DNA from: Ascidia mentula
Lineage: Eukaryota > Chordata > Ascidiacea > Phlebobranchia > Ascidiidae
Direction: 5' to 3'
Assembly (NCBI GenBank): GCA_947561715.1
Contig: OX387202.1
Coordinates: 18,799,001-18,863,000 of the forward strand
DNA length: 64,000 nucleotides
Position numbers and translations under genes: made by a program. A model generated the notes under the pieces. The model saw only the letters and a program-made list of their open reading frames with translations. It was not told the origin of the DNA and did no database searches. Within the stretch, counting starts at the first letter, position 1, and each line of letters begins with the position of its first letter. Of this stretch, positions 12,524 through 25,100 are shown piece after piece.

Positions 12524-15500
12524 ACAAAAGAGCAAAATATAACAAATAAATGATCCACACCCCAGCTAAATGTACATCAGTATGACCAAGCTATCATCGT
12601 ATGCGGAGGAATATCAGCCGATAAACACGCTCCACACAAAGTTATAAAAAAATTTCAGACCGCTTTCCTGTAAAAGCTGTTGCCTCTCATAAAATATTCA
12701 CAAGTTCCAAAGAAAATGAGGGCTCGTATTTCATCCAGCAAATTGGAACGCAGAAGTGCGAGGTACAGTATATTACATATGGTATCGTTGTTGCTCTTGG
12801 TCATCAGTAATTTTTGAGAACAGACCATTTGGCACAAATAAATATTTCGAAGCCTTGTTGCAAGCAACGCTTGATTGTGCCATAAGGTCAGTTCCTTAGA
12901 AATTAATACAAATATGTATCAAGCGCAGCAGTAAGCAAAACAAAAATAATGTCTCATCAACCAATGTGACTGGTGGAATATATCCATTTTTAACTTCACC
13001 TGTCTCTATACGTATGACGCAAAAAAAACTTTGCGAAAACAAAACTAAACTTTTATCTTGTCAAACTCTGTCATGTACGCACACTTTTAGTCCTAACAGC
13101 TTCATCTTTGTCGCCATTATCGTTTAAACGAGGTGATTTGACTGCCAAGGAATGACAGGGCCACTTTCACTTTACTAACAACGAAAACCGAAACGGAAAA
13201 CCGGTCAATCGTTCGTGTTTTCTTGTCAACCAACGCTCTTAAAATCGCCCCGAAGCAAAGCGCACAATAGAAAAAGGCCCACTAACGTCGTCACAATGCT
13301 GTTTGTTATGATAACAATCAGATGCCAGATAAGCAACACCGTTCTTGCTGGACTCGGGCCAATTTTCGCGCCACTGCACCTAAACTGGAGAGCCACATTA
13401 TGACGACACATCGAACGCGCGACTGACTTTGTGACCACACAATGTGAGCAGTCAACCATGACCGGTTGCTGTAGGACAAAAGGTCGCCTGTCCAATTTTT
13501 TTGTGAAGCTCTGAACATAGTTGAGTGTGTTTCCATATTTCAGAGTCCAAATTAATATGACATGATTTAAATTTACGAAATATAGGTGGACAATCGCTGA
13601 TGGTTCATATTACGCAGTGAAAACTGTTTGAACAATGCAATTTTCGTAACCTTTCACATTTCCGTTCTAACCAGATAGAATGCCGGAACGTCAACAAATT
13701 TGTTTCGAAAACTCATTACACTGATACAAAAAAAATACTCTTCGACAGCTAGAAGGTCCTTGTACGCGTAACTTGCCTGACAATTTTTTGTTTGAAAACG
13801 CCTGCCACTGCCATGGTTGACCACTTCAAGCGTGAAGAAATATGTTCGCACGTACAGCACCTGCGTATTATCCGGTTTAGTCAGTGTCATTACCACCATA
13901 GCTCAGTTAAATCATAGGCTTTAAAGGGCACCTTTATTTCCGTTAAGCTGGATCAAAAAAAGCAAAGTCGAACCTTGGTTAAAAATAGCACAGCAAACCA
14001 TACTGTAAGCCCTAACCAACTACAACATGTAACTTCCTTATCTGAAATAAAATGTCACAATTGTTGAAGTAAATGGTCGATTACATCATAAGTGTTATGA
14101 AAATACAAAATGATTAACTTACGTAACGTAACTTATCTGCCAGTGAAGTGCTTGCAATCACCTCTGTACTGGCCACTCTTTCGCTTACAACTGGTGGTAG
14201 ATGTCAACAAGTACTTACCACAAGCTAATCAGCACTTTTTCCGCAAGCTAAACAGATTATCAACAACCCCGGCCAGCTGTGAAACGGTCTCGTACATGGC
14301 TGACAACGGTCATTTGTGTCGTCACAATCGCATTTTAATTGCCGAATGTAAGATTGTTGAAAATATGACTTGGACTGAACTGGGAATACGAATTGTAATT
14401 TCTATCAAGAATTTACGCGAAATCGGCGCTTACAGCGCTTTGCATTCCATACTCCCTGAGCGGAGAGCTGCGTTTAGAGGCAGGGCCACTTGAAACTTGC
14501 TGGAATTGATAGCAAACATACTTAAGTGTTGTCTGAAATGATTTTGTCAACGTTTTGCTCCAGCGACCGCTGTATTGTGTACTTAGCTATTGTCTGCTGG
14601 GTTGCAAGAAGCCATGGGCGCTAGACATACTAGATACTGTAATGTCGTTTCCTAATGGATAAGTTATGTAGAAATTTTACCTGTTATCTTTGTTAAACCA
14701 TAATCCCTGTTACGTATGCATGTGCAAGCTTTTTCACCATCAAAGACACCACTTTGTTGCAAATTGAACAAAAAGAAGAAGGTCAAAGCAATTATCACAA
14801 AACAATCGAAGACAATCAGTTTCTTTCTGAATGCTAAAATCTAATTTTCTTTATCTCACAATGCTGGCAGTGGGCAGCAATGACGTCATGTTGTAAATTT
14901 TCCGGCGACTAAACATAAGCCACTGTCAGTTAGTTACAAAACCTGAGACAGACCCACTCCAGTGTTTCCCGCATGATTTTGGATCGAATTTATGACAAAC
15001 CAAATTAGCGTATTCATATAAGAAAACATTAACGAGAATCGAGATTTTTGGTGACACGCCTGTACGAAAAGACCCAAAGTCCAACACAACCACGCACGTG
15101 TAAAAAATAAAACAGACAAAGCCGTATTTCATATGTTTAACTACCTTGACCAAAAGTATTTGTGAAACACTGTTTTATTACGCTTATTGATCATTACCTT
15201 TTATCCGACAATCTGCTTTGGGAATAGACTTAAATAACATTGATTTTTTCACGGTGTTATAATTCGTTCATTGCGACTTCGTTCATTCGGAAGAACCTAA
15301 TTTAGCGATGCATATATTTTACTAATAACTGCTTCCTGAGTTGAACTTGAGCCATTGTCAGGCGTGAAGCATGTGAAGACGCAGTTGAGTTGAATGGCTG
15401 GAGTGAATTCAGTTTATAGCTTTATTATGTGATACAGAATGCAGACTGTTTTGTGAATTTAAGGTTGCTTTGATGCCTTTCTATTGCTTTCCTAAATTCG

Positions 15501-15830
15501 TTTTAAATTAGAGTAGTTGACAAAAAATTATAGAAATCGTAATGATTGGATTTATTTTTTAAAGTAGAGCTTTGTGTGCTTTAAAAAAGGTGTCAGTTTT
15601 CACAGTATTAATTAGAGTGGAAACACACAAACTCTTGTTTATTATGCTCATATATTTTCAATTTTGCACAACACATATCGTTTAATAAATTATTGTTAAT
15701 TGTTAAAAATTTCGCGACGCATACGAGCCTGTCGTGTCACTCAAAATCCTTGCTTAGAGCATGCGTTGTTATAGTTGGACGAGAAATTCACTTGGAGGTT
15801 CCTCGTTAACAACATAAGTTCCAACAGAAG
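12524..15830. other. Intergenic stretch upstream of the first GPCR gene
   Basis: No gene or known repeat was recognised. The promoter of the GPCR gene that begins at 15831 should lie in the last few hundred bases, but no clear TATA box or initiator was seen. Confidence 0.35.
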
Positions 15831-18800
15831 ATGACTGAGCTACCGGGATATTCACCAAGCCATACTGGTGGTTCCCCCAATACGACAACACCAGGCTACA
15901 ACCACACGGTTGATGACGCGAACACCGGATATGACGCAGCATCTTTAGCCGCTGTTTTGGTTCCGATTGTATTTGGGATCATATTTTGCGTTGGTGTCTT
16001 CGCCAATCTGGCGGTGATAATCGTTAATATCGTCACCTTTCGAGAGCAAACCCGGGGTCTGCGGATCACTTACACCTTCATTCTCAATCTCGCCATCGCC
16101 GACCTCTTATTCCTGGTGTTCTGTGTTCCATTCCAAGCCACAATCTACAGCATGGGCGGGTGGCCGTTCGGCGAATTCATCTGTGTGTTTTCCAAGGTTT
16201 GCCAACAGGTGGCGATGTTGGCGAGCATCTACACTCTAGTAGCGCTCTCCTTTGACAGGTGAAGTAGTTGAATATAAAATATATCCGTACCGGGACAGTA
16301 GGGTAACACAGAAATCTTAGCGTGGATTTTATTGCAAAATCAGTAAAATATCGACGTATTGAAGACAGACCATGGCTGTAACACATAACACACCAATAGT
16401 TTGACATGTAAATACCCATATAAATTTAAACCCCCGTAATCTACAATATTTTTGCAACATTGCAGTAAAAGATACGTTAAAACAATATATGTTCGGAATC
16501 GTGCATGTGGCTTTCCGGTGCAACTGCGAGGGACATTAATTAGAAACCTCTTCTATTTTTGTTGAATTTCTAATCAATTATTGATGCAGGAAGCCACGAA
16601 ACATAGGTTTTACGGTTGCAACAGTAAATATCTACCATGCTATACTGTTGGCGCACGCGATTGTAATTACAAGGCCGACACCGTCATTAATTATTTATAT
16701 CTTTATGTTAACCTATACGATAAAATCAGTCGAGCCATGTGGAATTATTTTAAAGCGTGTCGTCTTTGCAATAACTTAACACTTTCTGCTATACTTTACT
16801 TTTTTAACTTTATGTACGTTCATTTACTGCCACAATATTTATGACAAGCCAGTTCTTGTGATGTTAAGAATTGAGCATTGAAAACACGGTTGCTCACCCA
16901 GTCACGCATATAATTGTCATCGCTGTGTATGGAATTGTTCAATAAAAACTTTGTCCTTGGGGACTGGTCGATAAGACAATAACTTGTGCGTTATCCCGGA
17001 AACTGAAAATAGGTTTTGTCCACCAGATAAAACTATTCGTTCTGCCGGTGAAAATCAACAAATATACACATTTGGCAAAATTGTTTCTGTTGTTGCCAGT
17101 CACATTGTAATTTATTAGTCTGTTCTTCTTGCACAATAAAAACGTAATTTTATTACCCGACGTTTCGCCTGTTATCCAACAAGGCTTCCTCGGGGTAATG
17201 GTACTGGTAAAGCTCACAACCAACATCAAGAAAACGGTACGTTTTTAATGTTCCAGAAGAACAGACTATTAAAATACACCTTTTGTTTAGAAAGATTGTA
17301 TTTTTCTGACGTTTCGCCTGTACGAACGACTCAGGCTTCTTTAGAGAATAAAACAAACACAGTAGCGAATCCAAAGGCGAGGAAGTTACGAGGCAAACAG
17401 ACGCAACTGAGTCGAAACGTCAGAAAAATGCAACCTTTTTAAACAGAAGACGAATATTTTTGTCAAATAAATGATAAGCGCATGAGATAGATTTTAATCG
17501 TCAAAACAATTTGTTGCGTTCAGGTTCTTCGCAGTCGTGTACGCAACCTCAGCCAAGCAGATAAGAACAGGAAAGAACGTGAAAATATGCCTGGTGGTGA
17601 TATGGACGTTTGCTCTTGCCCTGGGAGTGCCTGCTTTTGCAACTAAACTCGGGGTAAGTTTAGAAAAACACCCAAGCCCAATATCCCACCTATAAACGAA
17701 AGTCTATGGCAGCGCTACTAGTTTTAAAACTTGCTTGGCCACAGGTTTTGACAAGCTTTTTCGACAATCTAAAAATGTTTAAATTCCAGGTGACCTTTCA
17801 AAACCAGCTCATTTGCGTCACCCAGTGGTTCGGAATATACCAGGAGTTGATCTTTGTGTGCGGTTACGTCATGCCCCTCTGTAACATCGTCATCTGTTAT
17901 CTGGCGGTTCTGTATTCGCTAAAAGTGTCGGCGAACAACGTTGCGGTCGGAAGAGCCTCCAAAAGGAAAAATCGACAAATCACGAGAATTGTTCTTCTTC
18001 TGGTAAGAAACGTTATCTCCGCTCAAACATACCAGGATTCAACACTTAAATACGTAAGAATGGAGTCAACAATATGAATTTTGTGAGCTGCAGACAGATG
18101 GCCACTGTTTCGACCTATAAGGTCTCATCAGTGCAGCTTGGTGTGGCTATAGACGAGTCATATTGACAAGTTCGCCGTACTGTGCTTATTTAATCACTCT
18201 CCAGTCGCCGGGGTGCGATTTGAACCTATGACCCTCGGCATTCCGGCTCATTTGATAATACTTAAAAGCCGTAAAATATATAAAAGGAAAAGTTATGAAT
18301 ATTGATGATGGGTTCACGTGTGAAGTTTAATGGCCGACTCCTCCGCAATCCAGCAGCCTTCAACCTTCCCCATTCCATTCCACAGGTCGTCGTCTTCGCC
18401 CTCAGCTGGCTCCCTCATCATGTATCCTTGCTTTGGCTCAAAATAGGGGATTTCCCGTACACGCGAGCCACCTTCGCTTTGCGGGTGATCGCCCACTGTC
18501 TCTCTTACGCCAACTCGTGTTTGAACCCGGTGATCTACGGTTGCGTGTCTGCCACCTTCCGCCGGAGTGTGTCACGTGTCATTGCCAATCGCAGTGGCAT
18601 GTTGCGCACGAACATGTCACACTTTTCGGCACGAATTTCGGCAAATTTTAGCCGCACTTCAGGCCTGTCTGTTAGTGGTCCGCCAAAACCTCGCTCTCCA
18701 AAGTTGAAGCGCTGTGGCATGTTTAAGGGTGGCAAGGGCGGAGTGCCATGTGCCACTATCCCAGAGACTGCACGTCAGCATCAAGAAAACGCGGGTGAAC

Positions 18801-18868
18801 CCATCACAATGCAACCCAGACTGCCGAGTTGTTGGATGGTTGAAGAGATCGTTGTGTCAGCTATTTGA
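15831..18868 (+). CDS. Galanin / allatostatin-A-type peptide GPCR (paralogue A), 4 coding exons
   Basis: Exons 15831-16258, 17524-17653, 17790-18002 and 18386-18868 join to 1254 nt, 417 residues plus stop, all with GT-AG introns. Exon 1 holds an N-terminus with two N-glycosylation sites (NTT at 17, NHT at 24), TM1 (about 41-67), TM2 and TM3 (CVFSKVCQQ) and ends at the D-R of the DRY position. Exon 2 gives FFAVVYATSAKQ and TM4. Exon 3 gives extracellular loop 2 with its Cys (LICVTQW), TM5 and the basic third loop. Exon 4 gives TM6 (FALSWLPHHV), TM7 with NPVIY, and a basic tail. The WLPHH and AHCLSYANS blocks match vertebrate galanin receptor type 1 closely, so a neuropeptide-activated, plasma-membrane receptor is the likely role; ligand and G protein are inferred. 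The DRY motif reads DRF. A second ATG-led reading of exon 4 (18302) is only intron read-through. A tail-to-tail paralogue lies at 22163-30733. Confidence 0.93.
17112..17425. repeat. Inverted-repeat element with recurring GAAACGTC motifs in GPCR A intron 1
   Basis: A 19-20 base segment at 17112-17131 (TTATTAGTCTGTTCTTCTTG) returns inverted at 17254-17272. The motif GACGTTTCGCCTGT occurs at about 17159 and 17299, and its complement GAAACGTCAG at about 17415. On the minus strand two of these sit after small hairpins (GCCU...AGGC before GAAAC), a layout like the right half of a hammerhead core but without CUGAUGA. This is probably old retroelement debris. Confidence 0.4.
18075..18250 (-). mobile_element. 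tRNA-headed SINE-like element ending in a hammerhead ribozyme
   Basis: On the minus strand, in intron 3 of GPCR A and antisense to it, a tRNA-like 3' half with B-box-like GGTTCAAATCG (about 18210-18222) is followed by about 70 bases of unrelated body and then the hammerhead fold at 18086-18138. The A-box half is missing or eroded. Schistosome Sm-alpha repeats are a known precedent for pol III-type SINEs carrying hammerheads. No target-site duplication was found, so the ends are approximate. Confidence 0.55.
18086..18138 (-). ncRNA. Hammerhead ribozyme, type I, complete core
   Basis: All consensus parts are present in order. Stem I is AGCUGCA with UGCAGCU (7 perfect pairs, open end). Then come core CUGAUGA, stem II GACC/GGUC closed by loop UUAUA, core GAAA, and a short stem III CAG/CUG with loop UGGCCAU. 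The cleavage triplet GUC stands directly before stem I. The short stem III and open stem I match the type I hammerheads of Penelope-like elements and retrozymes, which often act as dimers. No core base departs from consensus, so self-cleavage is plausible but untested. Confidence 0.8.
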
Positions 18869-19525
18869 AAACAAACGCTTTCGATGTTTCATAAAAGTAT
18901 AAGCGTTTGTGACGTTTCGAGTGTCGCGGTGGTGCGTGAAGTCCAGAGAGCGGTGGATTCCAACAAAACTATTGTTGCAAATATTTATAAAAAACATAAA
19001 AACATTTCCACTGGAATTTCATCTCATTCACGCTCAGTTTCATACTTTTCGTTATGTTGTGATTTTATCAACAAGACTAGTTTTGCTGCGAAATCGTTCC
19101 GCACAATCAATGTTATCACACGTTCATGTATTATGCTTCGCAGTCATTATAAAGTAATCTAAAGTTGTGTCTCGACCATATACAATCTTACCCCTAGTTG
19201 CATATTGAGTTTATTGTTGTGAGAAATATCCATGTAATGTTTGGCTGTGCTATTACTTCTGGCGTTTTTCGTTGACATTGATCTGTGCTCCAATACAAAC
19301 ATGAATACATTATTATCGAATTACGACATCTGTGACCGCAAAGTAAAGACCATGCAGTGGTGCGATCTTGTCTTGTCATGTCACAGCATGAAACACTTCT
19401 ACATAAAATACTAAAAAGATGAATCCTAACGCTTGCTACCTTCGAGCCGATGAAAACAAAAAAGTTGATTAAAATGATTTACAGTGGAACAATATAGAAG
19501 TCTCCAGAAGATGCAAAATATTTGT
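18869..19525. other. Spacer downstream of GPCR A
   Basis: This is probably the 3' UTR of GPCR A and spacer. There is no convincing polyadenylation signal, gene or repeat. Confidence 0.35.
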
Positions 19526-19749
19526 GGTTAGACCTGTGTTTCTCAAAGGTTGAAAGGTTTTCAATGACAACCAGAGGGGCCAAAGGGGTGGTCATAAACA
19601 GAGTCCACACTGAATGCGTTATATCCAATTTATTTGGATGTTTTATGCGTGTCATTTGGATTTTTGTATATGAGCAGGGGCTGCGGGCCCCTGGGACGTT
19701 ACTGTAGGGGCCACGAAGCACCAAAAGGTTTAAAACCATTGGGTTAGAC
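19526..19749. mobile_element. hAT-type MITE with 8-bp target-site duplication
   Basis: A roughly 208-base element with short hAT-like ends (CTGTGTTTCTCAA on the left, complement of CAATGGTTTTAAACC on the right) lies between two perfect copies of GGTTAGAC at 19526-19533 and 19742-19749. An 8-base duplication is the rule for hAT transposases. It carries no reading frame, so it depends on an enzyme encoded elsewhere. Confidence 0.75.
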
Positions 19750-22001
19750 TAAAAAGACTGAAGCGATCGACATTTCCTCAGTAATTTTTGTCATGTCGTC
19801 CGCGATGACGGGGTTTCCCCGGGTGAAGTAGATCGGAGAAAGATAACTAAAAACTCTCTTATTAAGAATTCCCAGGGGAACGAAAAATCGATGACTTGAT
19901 GAATGACCCGGTAATTATTTTCCGTCGTGCTCCAACACCGTGTATTGGTATCGACGGCGTCATGTTGATCCCAATGCATTTACCATGGAACCAACACGTG
20001 ATCTTTCTTCAATAGATTTCCTGTCGGGATTGTCGCCTTCGATTATTACGGTAGCTTGTAACATTTTGAAACAAGGCATAGGATTTTTAAAAAAAAATTA
20101 ACCAAGTCGCTAGAGAAGACGTTGACCGACTCATTTTGTGTAAAACAGTGTTTCCAAAACTTTTTATACACGGACAGTGAAAGGTTGTTAAAGTTGACAA
20201 GAAACTGTCAAGGGAAATGGTTAGCAGATTTTAGTTAAAACCTGATGTAACTCATGTAACCCCTAATATATGGTTATCAACTTCGGTAATCGCTTGTATA
20301 AAGACGCAAACCCTTTATTTTCAACCCATTGTTTATTGGTGGAATTAACCGCAAAAAATAGCATTAAATTAGGCATGTTGTAATTAATGCGATTACAACG
20401 TATTAGACTTAACTTTACAGAATTTAAGCAGGGCATTGAGATAACAACATAACGAACAGGACAGTAAACCGTTGGGTTAGGACGTGATCTGAGCACTGGT
20501 GCTACCTGTCCACGTCACAGCACCTTTCTATCGATCGATGTCTGGGTAGCAAGAATAACCGCTTATTACTTATTCCACGCTGCTGATGCCATTGCACATT
20601 ATCTGATGCCCACTTATCGTGCATTAAGGCCCAAATTTAATTGATTAATACGGTTATGGTAATTAGCGTGTTAGTACTACGGTAATACCTGTCGGGTTTA
20701 AGGCCATCTAATATACGTTCAATCGTCAAAGGTCACAGATTAGCAACACCGTTCAATGATGATGAGGATGGAATCCAGTCTACTCCTATATATAAAAAGT
20801 AACGCTTTGTCGTTCAGTTCGTGTTTGAAAGAAACAGCGATTTTCAAAGTTGTTTCCGCGGGACCTCGTGGATAACATAATAAAATATAAAGAGTTGATT
20901 GAGATACTATCTGGCTTCAGGTAAAAGTTGGTGGACGTTTAAATTGCCTTTTGGGGCAACAAATGCATAACAACAGAAATAAAATATGACAAGTTGCGTG
21001 AAAAAAAAGTATTTTGTTTGCCCGTTTTTTTGGAGATTCTTTGTCCATTTTCAAAAATTTTTCAGCATTCCGCGCACACAAAATTGTTTATGACTCTACA
21101 AGTAATTAGTAATTGACTTTAAGATTATCTCTATGAAACGAAACTTAATGAGTGAAACATTTTGTCACCAGCCGCTATACCCAGTCATTAATAATTAAAG
21201 TGTTCCTGGATGAGGCGACAAGACCAGAAAGGCTTAACAAAATATCCGATGTCACAAGGTTTTAGAATCTAGTTTGACATAATTTTGCTGGTGGAGCCTT
21301 TGAATTAAAGTTGCACTAAGACAGCAACAGTAAAAATGTTTTGGGATACTTTATCCCGCATGTTTAAATAATGCAATAGCGTTCGGAAACTTTTGGCCAG
21401 GTCACGGTTTTCGGCAACCGAAGCTGCTCACCAAACCAGAAATTCGAGAAAGTTTTAAGGCACCCAAGACGAAAATTTTAAGACCGTTTGGCAGCAACGT
21501 TGATCTCCGGATCACACGCGTCACGCGTTGGTATTGGCAGCTACCCTGGACTAACCTTCCAATATCTTAAGCCTATCGCGTTGCAGCATTCCACGGCCAC
21601 ACAATGCAAATCCAAGGATTAGGGACATCTGTTTCGGCCCAACTTTTATTAACCCTACTAAGGTTGCAAGCTTTACAGGTAGTTTTACTTACGGCCAAGA
21701 CCCAGTTTCAATGTAATGAAGTTTTGACATCCGTCGATGACGTCACGTAACCAAATGCCTGGATGTACGAATGGGGCATTGGGAACATGAAGGCTTGGTT
21801 TGTTGGGTATATTTTAAGACCCAGAATTATGAAATTACTGTGAACAACAGCGAGTAAGGGTAACTCTTCGCAGATGCAAACAACAACTAGGTGCACGAAA
21901 GCAGATTTATTTGCACTATCGTACTTGCACCTTTCGAGATATCTAGCAAATGCATCAACTGTCTCAACAAAACAATTAATACAAATAGGTACTTTGGGTA
22001 T
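19750..22001. other. Spacer between the two convergent GPCR genes
   Basis: No gene was recognised. A stretch at 20146-20165 (CAGTGTTTCCAAAACTTTTT) resembles a hAT terminal repeat without a visible partner. Confidence 0.35.
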
Positions 22002-22018
22002 TTTATTCTAATTTTATT
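22002..22018 (-). terminator. Two AATAAA polyadenylation signals of GPCR B
   Basis: On the minus strand AATAAA occurs at 22018-22013 and 22007-22002, about 150 bases after the stop codon of the second GPCR gene. Their position suits a short 3' UTR; use is inferred. Confidence 0.45.
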
Positions 22019-22162
22019 TGGCCGCAAAGTAGAAAACTCTTGTTCAAATTCGTGTCGCGCGACTTCTCAAGAGCAGAAAATACGCAACCACGGTTATGGT
22101 TAGACAGATATCGAACATATGGACACGATAGTTTGGCGCAAACGTTCGGTGGCAAATTACTT

Positions 22163-25100
22163 TCATAAGTTTGACGTCATCACGCCCTCGCGTTCATTCT
22201 GTTCCTTGACAATGATTTCTATTTTATCATCTTTCAGGAGAAGTTCGTTCTCTTTGGGGTCGCTCACATCCTTTGCTCCGTTTTCCGCCGCTCCCTTCTC
22301 CAATGCCTCGTCTATGGGATGAAAAAGCTCTTTCCCATCGTTTCTCTGTTGCAGACTCGGCGTGAGCATCATGATGGATGTAGAAGGTTCCTGTAACCGT
22401 TTGAAGTCCTCTCCTCCGCTTTCAGAACTTCCTCCGTATCGGGAGGAGGAGGAGATAGTGGGAGAACGAGGTTTGAGGACTTCCGGTGGTGCGTCATCGT
22501 GTCTGTTACTGCTGTTGTTTCGTGATCGAAGATGAACGCTCAAGGATCGAACGACCTGACGTGAATAAGTCTTCATGTTAACCATGGCCTCGGAGAGATA
22601 CTGGCAAGTGAAAGCTCGTCGAAAATCGCTTCGGAATCGGTTTGAGACGAACGCGTACACCAGTGGGTTGACACAGGAGTTGGCGTAGGAGAGACAGTGG
22701 GCCGATACTTTCAACACGAACGTTTCCGAAGTGAAGGGAAAATTTCCGAAGTTGATCCAGAGGGTTATGAAATGATGGGGAAACCAATCTATGGCGAAAA
22801 CCACAACCTGAAAATATCGGAGATTCTCAATTTTTTCAGGCAAATTCTACGAAATTTTCTTTAGTTCAACTGCAACAAAGTAATTTAAGAATGAATGCCT
22901 AGGATCGTGGGTTCAAATCTCACCGGGAGTCCCAGAACCAAATGAACACAAATATTGTGGCTATCGATCAAATTATTGTGAATACTTGCACTTTCGGGTA
23001 AAAAGTTTCTAAACCGAGCTTTGGAATTATGAACAACAACTATATTATACAGTTGTGTCTTGCTTTGCTTCTAGTGAAGAACTTTTAACTCGGGCAAAAC
23101 TCATTTGTTTGTTTTCGGTAACGACCGTCTGCTCGCTGTCAGGATTTCCGACGACTAACCGAAAAGCAAAATAGCGAACGAGGAGGGTAATGGACATTTG
23201 TGGCGTCGGAAAATGAAAATGGAGCGCTCTTACAACAATGCGTTTGATTTCAAAATGTCTGTTGGTGAAACCTATATGTTTCAATGTAATGGTAGCTGTT
23301 GTAATAATACTATGAAGCATAATAAAACATCTTTCAAAGAGCTGTGTAACAGATTGAGTGAAAAAGGCTTTACTCAGCTAATATTCGTAGCTAATAATTT
23401 CAACTATCACTGTTGCGAGGGACTCACCACCATCACCACAATCCTCGTAACTCGTTTGCGCGAATTATCGGCTTTCTTGTTCCGCACGAGGGCGCTGTTA
23501 TTGCGGGAGTTCTTGCACATGGCGTGGAGGACTCCAACGTAACAACTGAGGATGATGAGAAGAGGAAGAACGTATCCCAGGATGAAGATTGAGAGTTGAT
23601 ACCACTTGTCGAAGCTGCCCATATGCCAGTTGAGGACGCACAACTGCAACCCCTCGAATCCTCCGAACCCCTCCAGCTGTGGAGACAAAAGCGCGGGAAA
23701 TTCAATGATTTTAAATCAAAAACGTGTAACAATGTAAAGGATTTGCAATAATATTTCGTGCAGCTCAGTTGGTAGAGTGTTGGGCCTGGTTAGCCCAGAG
23801 TCGTGAGTTCAAACCTCACCGGGAGCTTGATTGTTCAAATTTTGCTCCGACTTGTTGGGAAAAAGTGGCTGATCCAGCTTAGCTGCATTGCCTTGGCTGC
23901 CAAGCCTGTAAACCTAATGTTAAGGATTTGGTTCGAAAACTTGGGAGTTAATCACACGGAGAAGGAAAGGCAGAGAAAATATGCTAACCATCATAAGTAA
24001 ACGTTTCGAACACTGCTGTGCTCATAACCAGTGTTACACATGCTATTTGTCTTGCAGGTTAGTCGTGCTCATTATTGAACAGGACACACGCTGACCCAAG
24101 AGTTTCGTAAGTCGCTTTACATTTCCTTGCCTATGTTGGGTCTAATTGCAACCTTATTGTTATTATTGAGGCACAATTATTGGCAGAAACTTCATAATTT
24201 AGGAAATACAGCTTTCTTTTGTTCAGGGTCGTGTTTATAACATTTTCGATATGTTTACTATGTGTAAACGCTCATAAGAACAATACATAAGAATAAATGT
24301 AGACTTGGTGTACGTGCGTTAAAAAAAATTTAGTAGCTTGAAATATTGAACGTAATTTCCAAAAATAGCCGACTTTAAGGTTGTCTGTCGCAGAACTGCC
24401 ATCTAAAATATATGTTTTCTGTCAAACTGCACGAATTTTCCGATGCTGGCCAGCTTACGCGATCTGGGTGGTCTGATACTGAGCAAGTCGTATTGATTAA
24501 CTGGATCCAAACAAAAACACAACAGGTCAAAGATGTTTTTTTGATGATCCCAACGATTAAAAACATCTGCACGGTGCGATGCATGGGGGCGTTTTACGAT
24601 TTAAATTAATTGGAAAATGTGTTTATCAGTCTCGGGTGATGTTGCAGTGCAGAAAATATGTTTTGAAGAAAAAGCATTATTCCAGTCAGTTTGCAACCAA
24701 ACCTATACATTTATCATCCGCAAGCACGGTGTACAAACAGATGTCAATCTCTCTTGGTCAAAAACCATTGGTTTGCGGGAGCAAGTGCATGTAGCACTCG
24801 TATGCAGTAAAATGTGTCATACATAACTGCGATAACGATTGCTTTTGCAGTTACGAGAAAGTAATCGGATTAATGACATAGGAGTTGCCCCGAAGTAGGG
24901 TAACTGTGTGTTATTCATATTGCAACTTCCGTTTTAGCACTGAAACACTGATGATCACGTTTTACCACTTCTTGCAACGATGCAGTTATCCTAAAACGGC
25001 TCTAGAGTACCGAGTGTCACAGAGTGTTTGTACATGATAAGAAACGTGTATATACAACGGTTAGCTCTTTAAAACACTGTATAAGTTGCAGCGCTGGGGG

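Noticed and set aside
18302-18385. ATG-led extension of GPCR A exon 4
   Set aside because: The residues before the CACAG acceptor match nothing, and splicing at 18386 restores the receptor alignment exactly.
23757-23826. Functional tRNA-Thr(GGT) gene
   Set aside because: The anticodon and T arms are good, but the 5' acceptor strand does not pair with the 3' strand.
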